Assembly: GCA_017443065.1 (NCBI GenBank)
Contig: JAFSPF010000031.1
Span: 1 to 64,000, forward strand
Source: Lachnospiraceae bacterium
Lineage (GTDB): Bacteria; Bacillota; Clostridia; Lachnospirales; Lachnospiraceae
Direction: 5' to 3'
Length of the DNA: 64,000 bases
The position numbers and the translations under genes were made by a program. Shown piece after piece: positions 38,901-45,576 of this stretch (position 1 is the stretch's first letter; every line of letters starts with the position of its first letter). Under the pieces are notes generated by a model that was not told the DNA's origin, searched no databases, and worked only from the letters and a program-made list of their open reading frames with translations.

Positions 38901-40109
38901 GTACCTTATGACATCTATTATGTGGATGCACAGGGGAACCGGATTGCGGATGCGGAGTTCGGGAGAATGGAAATCGGCTTATCCGTTCCGACCGCCATTC
39001 GCGGTAAATACGATTTACATGTGGTCGGAAACAAAAATGGCGTGCTGGAAAAGAATCTGTTATCACCGACAACGCAGGCCAATCCGAATGTCTATGTGTT
39101 TGTGGCGGATCACTTCTCGGAGTACGCATTTGTGTATATGGATGAAGCGCCATCCCCGACGCCGTCGACGTATACCGTCAGTGTCGGAACAGTCACTCCT
39201 GCGGGCGCGGGAACGACGTCAGGCGGTGGAACGTACAGTCCTAATACCACAGCGACGCTGAGCGCCAACCCGTCACCCGGATACACCTTCCAGCGCTGGA
39301 CGGATCCGCAGGGCAATGAGTTGTCCACCAACAACCCGTGGACCTTCAATGTAACGGGTGACCGTACGGTGAACGCGGTCTTTACTCCGTCGACAACACC
39401 CGGGGGCACCTTCAGCGTCACCGCCATTGCCAACCCGACCGCGGGCGGCACGGTGACCGGCGGCGGACAGAATCTTGCGGCGGGAACGAATGTCACCCTT
39501 ACGGCAACACCGGCACAAGGATATACAGTGCAGAGCTGGATTGACAATGCGGTTGCAAATCCCTCGACCGCAACGACATACACGATCAATAACCTGGATA
39601 AGGATCACAGCGTGATCGTGGAGTTTGTTCAGTCGGGCAGTGGCGGCGGTGCGACGACAGGCCCCACGGTGACGGCGAATGCCACCACGGAAGGCGGTAG
39701 TGCCAGTGCGGTACCAAACGCAGACGGCTCCTGGACGCTGACGGCAAATCCTGCGACCGGATACACCTTCTCCGGCTGGCGCGATCCGAGCGGGAACATC
39801 GTCAGCACGGCGAATCCGTATACTTTTACGCCGACCGCAAATACGACGCTGACGGCGGTGTTTACACCGACCTCGCAGGGGACAACACCGGGTACAAGCA
39901 ATAACGTGACCGTGAATCAGGATACGCAGGGTTCCACCACCCCGTCCTCCGAGGGCAAGTCCAATTCCACCGACATGCCCAAGACCGGTCTCTTTGACCA
40001 GTTCGGGACGTACAAGATGATTGCGATCATCCTGCTGGTGCTCTTCGGTGCGATTGAACTGCTCGGCACAGTGAACACGAAGAAGCAGCGCGTGCCGGTG
40101 CAGAGCTGA
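35925..40109 (+). CDS. Sortase-anchored large surface protein
   Basis: A 1394-residue secreted protein: a long basic leader, then a hydrophobic signal (~residues 30-50); a core region; two InlB-like beta repeats near 450-630; a middle region containing YDIYYVDAQG, YDLHVVGNKNGVLEKN and FSEYAFVYMDEAP; three further divergent InlB-like repeats (~1085-1315); then DMPKTG (Met1351-Gly1355), a hydrophobic span and KKQR. This is a sortase sorting signal with MPKTG in place of LPXTG. It starts one base into the sortase stop (TAATG) with GGAAGGAGAG upstream. The middle region recurs in the protein at 40513-43188, so they are paralogs. Confidence 0.85.
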   Translation: MATGAKMGNKRMRKPMSRKTKIRKRIFGVTSLILAILVASIPTHSLAMLIDATPGAEFEIRRNGYSTGETEHELFKIEESTVEGLVGVDSGGSAVKKCYILTSPTTVPKATLTGILPSEQYTQTKYYDISYYAGLESTGAGTASMQYKDDDEWGTVADLKLGISQFYFVIDKPDNCDMKFAQDYGAQPQLYRLQQSVDTNGTLDSTPTYTWLTGGAGSLSTTTTGTYDTWNNIEADYTIAQVAVAYRKQLNTLEDRAYEKPANGILMAASDSPKTYGDYTVKVTDVSTGDNTGALRAFIGASEGDDYHQFNLRLMNTQNVDSTPTLIETAADGAKFCVSVALPERMPMSPNYGTYKVYRRYYDGSDYKNEEITNFAIVETGTDGRAVQFEQQFLTANAVDQAKDVNGNLLYNETSGITTTGTTPLLAPNYDIGVVFYSNGSTPQPGNTYSVTGKPASGEETYGDVQIHNNNLNTNVTNGTTNVPNDGTGSVTATASGRTVSGTTYVFDHWTATGYTLTSAQTTTDSITLSNISADTTLTAYFRPQGSSANMQSFTVTMDPTTGGTANYMGLQVRQIGTSISLTAYPESHYDFANWTYQGTSGQEVTDTNATITLPVHANLSTVTAHFTEKNYTLDIKDNRFSIDPQTQSVALSGGKLTGNTTVYVDNNVSNAAAIQTAITDAGIDNNFAVPFRIYTTPDTTGTGAQFRISNLTLPVTFNVKKGDVKVYRLDGSVLRDNLNENTDDVNGLISFDVPETGDYVFVFNINAAKLTLSYVDDRGDKTATVPWGTHTGTLPDDRYYIVRDVDSDYQTDARDNFLPAQGIVLGADNGFVEYELSLQKNPTGGTLATAVTELESIKASIPINTTYSSEEISVWRVTRALNSEGVYEYTYTPVKSGVSVTMSGNTMAIVTLDMTKPDYNGNYLIFYNRTPSLTVVETTPTVRLDTPSDEISYAKPENPLPADRFLYIRSISNSQIETLVKQDAELANYKVVPYDIYYVDAQGNRIADAEFGRMEIGLSVPTAIRGKYDLHVVGNKNGVLEKNLLSPTTQANPNVYVFVADHFSEYAFVYMDEAPSPTPSTYTVSVGTVTPAGAGTTSGGGTYSPNTTATLSANPSPGYTFQRWTDPQGNELSTNNPWTFNVTGDRTVNAVFTPSTTPGGTFSVTAIANPTAGGTVTGGGQNLAAGTNVTLTATPAQGYTVQSWIDNAVANPSTATTYTINNLDKDHSVIVEFVQSGSGGGATTGPTVTANATTEGGSASAVPNADGSWTLTANPATGYTFSGWRDPSGNIVSTANPYTFTPTANTTLTAVFTPTSQGTTPGTSNNVTVNQDTQGSTTPSSEGKSNSTDMPKTGLFDQFGTYKMIAIILLVLFGAIELLGTVNTKKQRVPVQS

Positions 40110-40192
40110 AGTTTGAGAAGACATAGATCCGCCGGGAAAAAACTGCGGAAAGCGTGGGAACAGTATTGCAAAGAAGATAAAAAGGAGACAAC

Positions 40193-40387
40193 ATGGGCAG
40201 ACAGGTAGTCGTAACACAGACAGAATCATGGTATATCGACAGAGAGTTTTATCCGGGGCATCCGTTCCAGAGAGACGAGGCGGAGACCGTTATCCAGACG
40301 ATCTGGGAGCCGGTGGAGTTATATTTTGATGACGACGAGGATACGGATGACGTGCTGAATCAGTATATTTTGGAACGCCATGCATAA
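40193..40387 (+). CDS. Small acidic protein of unknown function
   Basis: A 64-residue protein with AAAGGAG 7-8 nt before its ATG. It is acidic near the C-terminus (YFDDDEDTDDV) and has no signal or membrane segment. It lies between the two sortase substrates, within the sortase operon or just before the next promoter. Not recognised. The strong ribosome site and clean frame support a real gene. Confidence 0.6.
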   Translation: MGRQVVVTQTESWYIDREFYPGHPFQRDEAETVIQTIWEPVELYFDDDEDTDDVLNQYILERHA

Positions 40388-40423
40388 GCGGGGTAAGCCG
40401 CAAATGTGTTCCAGACACCAAAA

Positions 40424-40451
40424 TTGCCATTCACCAAAGCCCTCATAATAT
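40424..40451 (+). promoter_or_regulatory. Promoter of the second surface-protein gene
   Basis: TTGCCA (40424-40429), 16 bp, TAATAT (40446-40451). Confidence 0.5.
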
Positions 40452-40461
40452 TATTCCCTAG

Positions 40462-40513
40462 GCGCAGCCGTGAGACCCCTCCGGCTGCGTCGCCCTAAAA
40501 CAACAAGTGGCGA
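40462..40513 (+). promoter_or_regulatory. Structured leader masking the start codon
   Basis: Hairpin 1 pairs GCGCAGCCG (40462-40470) with CGGCTGCGT (40482-40490). Hairpin 2 pairs TCGCC (40490-40494) with GGCGA (40509-40513), which covers GTG 40507 and the first base of ATG 40513. There is no Shine-Dalgarno sequence. Translational control is inferred. Confidence 0.4.
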
Positions 40514-43188
40514 TGAAGAAAACAAACCGGAAAACAGCAAAGCAGGCACGCAGGGTCAGGATCCGCAGAAGGATCTTTGGCCTTACGTCCGTTGCGCTTT
40601 CGGTGCTCATCGCCAACCTGCCGGTGACGACACATGCGGCACTCGTGACGTCACACGGTTCTTTTCACATAGTGTATGCGGATGAGCAGACGGGACAGGG
40701 CGCCGGGCAGGCCGGACAGGCAGCGGAGGCGCAGACAAAGACCCGTCTGCAAATCGACACGCAGGGTTCCGATGCAAAGGAGATCGGCGGCGTAAAGACG
40801 GCGGGAGGCCAGTTGACCGACCGCTGCTATGTCGTCACCGCTCAGAAGCAGACGAGAGACGCGCGGACGGAACAGCTGCAGATGCAGGTGATGACCAACC
40901 TCGGCAATCTTTACCGGGTGCTGCGTGAGGATCTCCTGTATTACACCGCGTCAGATGACGTGAAGACGATCCCCGTCGCGGGAGGCGCGAACGCCGCGCA
41001 GAATACGGCGGGCGCAAACACCACGGACGCCGGCACCTACGACACCGCTGCGGAATGGGGTGATGCAAAGCTTTTCCTCGGCTACGAGAACCTGCAGAAC
41101 GTGTTTAACGACGGCATCCGCGGCGATCACTGGGGCAATGCCGCCTGGCAGGACATCTACGGCGAGAACCCTCGCCTGTACGCTTATCTTGCGGACATCA
41201 AAACGGACAGCGAAACCGCCATCGATCCCGCGAAGGGACGGTGGGAGCTCGTCAAAACATCGGAGAGTAAAATTGACGCGCCGTCTTCGGCGACGAACGG
41301 AACCTATCAGAAATGGAAGCATATCCCTGTGGATTACAGGACGCTCTCCCTGGCCCTGGTGGCAAGACAGCAGATCGGCGTCAGGGACGAGCGTTCGGGC
41401 GAACGCAGGGTGACGGAAGGCATGCCTTATCTGATGGCGGCTTCAAGAACCCCGAACCTCCATGCGGGAACAGACGGTGCCATCGCGGATTACATCCGCA
41501 TCGCGGATCTGGAGCAGTTCGAGGGAACGGTGATCGAGGGCATGAAGCTCCTCAACAATCTGACCGTTCTTCCCGAAGACAACCTGACCGCCACCTTCAG
41601 CCTGCAGCTGATCAAGGTTGCGAAGGATGCGGAAGGCAAAGAAGTGAAGACGGAAGCGGGCGCGTCGGCCAAGGACGAGGTCTTCGCCGTTTCCGTGACG
41701 CTCCCCGCAAAGATGGCGCCGGGGAAGGGCAGCTTTGAGCTGTACCGCATGGGATATAACGACAGCAATTACACCACGACAAAGGTGGAACAGTTCGAGA
41801 TTGTCACGACAGGAGACGGCAACGCGGCCATCCAGTTTGAGCAGACCTTTGACGAAAAGGACCGCAACCCCATGGCAGGAGATCAGCTCTTTTATAACAT
41901 GTGCGTCCGCTACATTCCCGGAAACCTGACAGAAACGGCAGGAAAGAAGCCGGAGGACGGTACCGTCGTGATCGACACGGAGGACGTGATCGACGGCGCA
42001 CAGGATACCTCCTCGGAGCAGTCGGAGGACGGCTGGCTCTTCGTGCGCCGCATGACGAACGAGGCTTCGATCGTGAATGCGGTACGTAACGACGTCCGTT
42101 ACGGTGCGGGCTGGAAGGTCATTCCCTACGATATTTATTACATGGATGTCAACGACGCTTCGCAGGAGGCGCGCGCGGCGCATGAGATCAAAAACGTCGA
42201 GGACATGGTGATCTATCTCACCGTGCCCTTCGCGGCGCAGGGCAAGCGAGACCTGCATATGGTCTCGCTGAACAACGGCGTACTGGAGGTGGTGCGCGGC
42301 CGCGGGACGCAGAGTGATCTTGGCGACACGCAGTATGAGATGATCACGAATCACTTCTCGGAATATGCCTTCGTTTATCTGGACGAGCTGCCGCAGTACC
42401 GGCTGACGATCAATCTCAGTCCGAACAACGTGCAGGGGCTCACCTCCACGGGTGCGGGTCTGTATTACCAGGGACAGAGACCGCTCAACATCAGCGCCAA
42501 TTCGACGGCGGGGGGATACCGCTTCGATCACTGGGAGGAAGCAGGCCAGGCCAACGTGACGGACAACCCTTATCCGAATCTGATCATGAACAGCAATCGC
42601 ACACTGACGGCGGTCTTTGTGCAGACGAATACGAATAACAACAATAACAGCAATAACGCAGGCAACAGCGCGAACACGAACACGGGCGGTAACACCAATA
42701 CGAATACCGGAAGCTCGGGGGACACCTCGGGAAATACGAATACCTCCGGAAACACCAATTCCTCCGGGAATACGAATACCTCCGGGAACACGGATTCTTC
42801 CGGGAACACGAATACCTCCGGGACGACTTCCGGCACCACCTCCGGCAGCGGCGGCTCGGGTACGACCTCCGGGACAGGCGCATCCGACACGACCTCGGGC
42901 ACCACATCGGGAACCACCTCCGGCACCGGCACCTCGGGCACGACGGACACCTCCGGCACGGGGGCTTCCGGCACGACCTCGGGCAGCGGTACCTCCGGAA
43001 ACACTTCCGGCACAGGAACCACCTCCGGCACCGATACGAACAACCAGGGCAAAAACGCCTCCGATATGCCGCGCACCGGCATCTTTGATCAGGCGGCCCC
43101 GTACAAAAAGGCCGGCTCCATTCTTTTCGCCGCCTTCGGCGGGATTGAACTCCTGCTCTCTTTTAATAGAAGAAAGCGCCGCGGATAA
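40513..43188 (+). CDS. Sortase-anchored surface protein with Asn/Thr/Ser/Gly-rich stalk
   Basis: About 891 residues: a basic leader, a signal segment (IFGLTSVALSVLIANLP) matching that of the protein at 35925, a globular region (~50-640) with shared blocks such as IPYDIYYMDVN, RDLHMVSLNNGVLEVV and FSEYAFVYLDELP, one InlB-like repeat (~640-705), a low-complexity stalk (~710-840), then DMPRTG, a hydrophobic helix and RRKRRG. It is anchored to peptidoglycan by the nearby class B sortase (inference). ATG 40513 is preferred; GTG 40507 is also possible. No ribosome site is visible, which is odd for such a large product. Confidence 0.82.
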   Translation: MKKTNRKTAKQARRVRIRRRIFGLTSVALSVLIANLPVTTHAALVTSHGSFHIVYADEQTGQGAGQAGQAAEAQTKTRLQIDTQGSDAKEIGGVKTAGGQLTDRCYVVTAQKQTRDARTEQLQMQVMTNLGNLYRVLREDLLYYTASDDVKTIPVAGGANAAQNTAGANTTDAGTYDTAAEWGDAKLFLGYENLQNVFNDGIRGDHWGNAAWQDIYGENPRLYAYLADIKTDSETAIDPAKGRWELVKTSESKIDAPSSATNGTYQKWKHIPVDYRTLSLALVARQQIGVRDERSGERRVTEGMPYLMAASRTPNLHAGTDGAIADYIRIADLEQFEGTVIEGMKLLNNLTVLPEDNLTATFSLQLIKVAKDAEGKEVKTEAGASAKDEVFAVSVTLPAKMAPGKGSFELYRMGYNDSNYTTTKVEQFEIVTTGDGNAAIQFEQTFDEKDRNPMAGDQLFYNMCVRYIPGNLTETAGKKPEDGTVVIDTEDVIDGAQDTSSEQSEDGWLFVRRMTNEASIVNAVRNDVRYGAGWKVIPYDIYYMDVNDASQEARAAHEIKNVEDMVIYLTVPFAAQGKRDLHMVSLNNGVLEVVRGRGTQSDLGDTQYEMITNHFSEYAFVYLDELPQYRLTINLSPNNVQGLTSTGAGLYYQGQRPLNISANSTAGGYRFDHWEEAGQANVTDNPYPNLIMNSNRTLTAVFVQTNTNNNNNSNNAGNSANTNTGGNTNTNTGSSGDTSGNTNTSGNTNSSGNTNTSGNTDSSGNTNTSGTTSGTTSGSGGSGTTSGTGASDTTSGTTSGTTSGTGTSGTTDTSGTGASGTTSGSGTSGNTSGTGTTSGTDTNNQGKNASDMPRTGIFDQAAPYKKAGSILFAAFGGIELLLSFNRRKRRG
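42620..43035 (+). repeat. Low-complexity stalk-coding repeats
   Basis: Short degenerate units coding for NTN, SGNTN and TSGTTSG-type peptides. They form a flexible stalk between the folded part and the wall anchor, and are likely to vary in copy number between strains. Confidence 0.75.
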
Positions 43189-43224
43189 TTTCGTTCACAC
43201 CTAAAAAGCGGTCTTTCGCAACAT

Positions 43225-43249
43225 GGGGCCTCAGGCCCCTTTATTTTTT
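43225..43249 (+). terminator. Rho-independent terminator after the surface-protein gene
   Basis: GGGGCC-TCA-GGCCCC hairpin followed by TTTATTTTTT. Confidence 0.85.
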
Positions 43250-43267
43250 GGAAGAACCTTCCGATAT
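43241..43267 (+). promoter_or_regulatory. Weak sigma-28 promoter candidate
   Basis: TTAT (43241-43244), exactly 15 bp, TCCGATAT (43260-43267). The -10 equals that of the flagellin promoters, but the -35 matches only half of TAAA. It overlaps the terminator and precedes the gene at 43387. Confidence 0.45.
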
Positions 43268-43386
43268 AGAAAACGGAGAGGTGACTTTCCGCATACATTT
43301 GTGTTACTATATACAAGGAGGTACGCACATGCCGCCGTCCCGGCGCGGGAACCGTGTGCGTCAGCAGTACCAAGGAGGGTATTCTT

Positions 43387-44154
43387 ATGGCGATCAACGA
43401 AGTCAGCATGAACAACGTGGCGAATGCTTACGCTGCACAGCAGCCGAAGGCAACGCAGGATGCGGCGAAGACCGCAAAGGCAAACTACGGCGCAACACTC
43501 GGCAAGCCGCAGCTTTCCGAAGAGGGCGCAAAGTATTATGAGGAATTAAAGAAGAAATACAAGGACATGGACTTCGTGCTGGTCTCGAAGGACATGATCG
43601 ACGTGGCAAAGAACAACGCGTCAAGCTACGGCAACAAGAACCGCATGGTCGTCCTGATCGATGAAGAAAAGATCGAGAAGATGGCGACGGATGATGCCTA
43701 CCGCAAGCAGTACGAGGGACTGATCTCCACGGCGCAGTCCAAGATGCCGGTTTTACAGCAGATGATGTCCAACAATCCGAACGTCAAGACGATCGGCATG
43801 CAGGTGGGCAATGACGGCAGGGCCAGCTTCTTCGCGGTCATGGACAAGTCCGCAAAGGACATGCAGGCCAGGATCGAAGAGAAGCGCGCCGCGAAAAAGG
43901 AAGCCGCGAAGGCGGAGGCGAAGAAGGAGGCCAAGGCCAAACAGAAAGAGCGGATTGAGGAGGCCCGCTCGGAGCGGGCGGAGGACCGTAAAAAGCTCGA
44001 AGAGGGAGACGAGGAGGATTACGAAATCCTCATGGCGGATTCCATCGAGGAGCTGCTCTCCCGGATCGAGGACTGGAACTTCAATTTCCAGGCGAACAAC
44101 GTGGAGACACCGGAGGAAAGCTTCATTGGACATAATGTCGATTTCAGGGCATAA
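43387..44154 (+). CDS. Coiled-coil protein at the edge of the flagellar locus (DUF6033-like)
   Basis: A 255-residue soluble protein. Residues ~1-165 are mixed alpha/beta with DFVLVSKDMIDVAKNNAS and NRMVVLIDEEKIEKMA; residues ~165-215 are a highly charged Ala/Lys/Glu helix; a short acidic tail ends FIGHNVDFRA. The pattern resembles DUF6033 proteins of clostridia (recalled from memory, function unknown). ATG 43387 has AAGGAGG 9 nt upstream; ATGs upstream are not preceded by such a site. A possible sigma-28 promoter and the position before flgM suggest a motility-linked role. Confidence 0.7.
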   Translation: MAINEVSMNNVANAYAAQQPKATQDAAKTAKANYGATLGKPQLSEEGAKYYEELKKKYKDMDFVLVSKDMIDVAKNNASSYGNKNRMVVLIDEEKIEKMATDDAYRKQYEGLISTAQSKMPVLQQMMSNNPNVKTIGMQVGNDGRASFFAVMDKSAKDMQARIEEKRAAKKEAAKAEAKKEAKAKQKERIEEARSERAEDRKKLEEGDEEDYEILMADSIEELLSRIEDWNFNFQANNVETPEESFIGHNVDFRA

Positions 44155-44183
44155 GCAGAAAGGTTGCGCAAAAGCGGATTCGG

Positions 44184-44218
44184 GCCGGCGGGAGCACTTT
44201 ACCGCCGGCTCTTTTATT
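44184..44218 (+). terminator. Rho-independent terminator
   Basis: GCCGGCGG and CCGCCGGC form a perfect 8-bp stem, followed by TCTTTTATT. Confidence 0.85.
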
Positions 44219-44349
44219 AACAATCATATATCAATAAACTTTTTAAAACGCGCCTGAAATATGAGTTAATCGTCTGACAATTGCTGCGAATGGTCGAAAA
44301 ACAGGCATTTTTCGGGTCAAAGTCTTTTTTCTTTTTTGCGGTTTTTGAC

Positions 44350-44376
44350 TAAAGGTTTGTCATAAAAACCCGATAT
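44350..44376 (+). promoter_or_regulatory. Sigma-28 promoter of flgM
   Basis: TAAA (44350-44353), exactly 15 bp, CCCGATAT (44369-44376). The rest of the 308-bp gap 44155-44462 holds the terminator at 44184, AT-rich DNA without features, and the flgM leader. Confidence 0.85.
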
Positions 44377-44462
44377 ATAGAGTGTAAAACAGGGGAGAAG
44401 TATCTTTTGTAGTAGTTGTAGTTTGTAACCATAGTGGGGTAGCAGGAAAGGAGCAGTTAACC

Positions 44463-44747
44463 ATGCGTATCGAGGCCTACAATCAAGTTCAGCAGGTCTA
44501 CAGTCCGAAGAGGACGGCGAAGCCGCAGGCAGCGAACAATGCTTATCAGGTCAGGGATAATGTCGAGATCTCTTCCATCGGCAAAGACATCCTGACGGCA
44601 AAGAACGCTGTCAAGGCATCTCCGGATGTGCGCACCGATCTCGTGGAGCCGATCAAACAGAAGATCGCGAACGGCACCTACGACGTGGATCCGGGCGCGT
44701 TCGCGGACAAACTGTTGGAGAAGTGGAGCGCGGCGGCCGGTGCATAA
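44463..44747 (+). CDS. flgM: Anti-sigma-28 factor FlgM
   Basis: A 94-residue protein with the FlgM pattern: DNVEISSIGKDILTAKNAV, PDVRTDLVEPIK, ANGTYDVDPGAFADKLLEKW. It binds sigma-28 and is secreted through the finished hook, which releases the sigma factor for filament genes. AAAGGAG precedes ATG 44463. Its own sigma-28 promoter would give feedback control. It is followed 48 nt later by flgN. Confidence 0.92.
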   Translation: MRIEAYNQVQQVYSPKRTAKPQAANNAYQVRDNVEISSIGKDILTAKNAVKASPDVRTDLVEPIKQKIANGTYDVDPGAFADKLLEKWSAAAGA

Positions 44748-44795
44748 GGTCTGACGTAATCCACAGCGCAATAAAAGCGCACAGGAGAATGTCCC

Positions 44796-45314
44796 ATGGC
44801 GAGTTTAATGGAAGATCTGATCGTGACATTGCGTCAGGAATGCGATCTGTACGAATCGCTGTTGGGCTTGTCGAGCAAAAAAACGTCAATCATCGTATCG
44901 GGCGACTTAAAAGAGTTATCGCAGATCACGGATGAGGAGCAGAGCACGGTTGCGCAGATCGCAAACCTTGACCGGAAGCGGCAGACCGCGATGAAAGACA
45001 TCGCAAACGTGCTCAACATGGATGTTCAATCTTTAAGGCTGACCGACCTGGTCCAGATGCTGGATAAGCGGCCGGAGGAGCAGAGGCAGCTGGCGGAACA
45101 GCGCGACAGATTAAAGCTTGTCGCAGACAACGTCAAGCGCGTGAACGGCCAGAATCAGGAGCTGTTGCAGAGTTCCCTGGAGATGGTGCAGTTCGAAATG
45201 AACATCCTGCAATCGTCCGGAAGGGCGCCGGAGACGGCTAATTATACAAAGGCAGCTGGCACATCGGGTGATGTGATCGGTGCGAACAGGGGAGGATTCG
45301 ACGCGAAGCAGTAA
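44796..45314 (+). CDS. flgN: FlgN-family flagellar export chaperone
   Basis: A 172-residue, mostly helical protein beginning MASLMEDLIVTLRQECDLY, with long amphipathic helices and a Gly-rich flexible tail. This is the FlgN layout; FlgN keeps FlgK and FlgL export-competent in the cytosol. GGAGAA precedes the ATG, and the flgM-flgN-flgK-flgL order supports the call. Confidence 0.85.
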   Translation: MASLMEDLIVTLRQECDLYESLLGLSSKKTSIIVSGDLKELSQITDEEQSTVAQIANLDRKRQTAMKDIANVLNMDVQSLRLTDLVQMLDKRPEEQRQLAEQRDRLKLVADNVKRVNGQNQELLQSSLEMVQFEMNILQSSGRAPETANYTKAAGTSGDVIGANRGGFDAKQ

Positions 45315-45349
45315 GGCGGCGGATCCGTTTGCGTTACAGGGACGAAAGC

Positions 45350-45390
45350 CATAAAGCCGACACTGCTTGCAGATGTCGGCTTTATGATTT
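45350..45390 (+). terminator. Terminator of flgM-flgN
   Basis: A perfect 13-bp stem (CATAAAGCCGACA with TGTCGGCTTTATG) with an 11-nt loop, followed by ATTTTC. The U tract is short. Confidence 0.7.
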
Positions 45391-45399
45391 TCGGACCGC

Positions 45400-45496
45400 C
45401 CATACATGAGGAAAACAGCCGTACGAAACGAAGTGAGTGCGGCGATTTCCGAATGTATGGAGGATTGCGGGAGTTGCTTTAGCAACGAAGCAATCC
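45400..45496. repeat. Two tandem structured palindromes
   Basis: Arms at 45400-45421 and 45440-45460 pair imperfectly (CCATACAT with ATGTATGG, GGAAA with TTTCC, CCG with CGG). Next, GGATTGC (45462-45468) and GCAATCC (45490-45496) enclose GTTGC-TTTA-GCAAC. The element does not code for protein and resembles a REP- or MITE-like sequence. Confidence 0.5.
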
Positions 45497-45514
45497 GTGT
45501 TAACGCAAAAAAAC

Positions 45515-45542
45515 TAAAGGAAATCACGTTTCCTGTCGATAT
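45515..45542 (+). promoter_or_regulatory. Sigma-28-like promoter of flgK
   Basis: TAAA (45515-45518), 16 bp, GTCGATAT (45535-45542). One mismatch in the -10 and one extra spacer base compared with the other sites, so probably weaker. Confidence 0.6.
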
Positions 45543-45576
45543 ACAGCATGTAAAACAGGGTATGGGAGAATAAGCG

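Noticed and set aside
40462..40513. A known riboswitch class in the leader of the second surface protein
   Set aside because: I compared it from memory with c-di-GMP, preQ1, fluoride, SAM/SAH and THF riboswitch patterns, and none fits; only generic hairpins can be supported.
42620..43035. CRISPR-like short repeats
   Set aside because: The repeats are in frame, degenerate and encode a Ser/Thr/Gly/Asn stalk; there are no unique spacers of even length and no cas genes.
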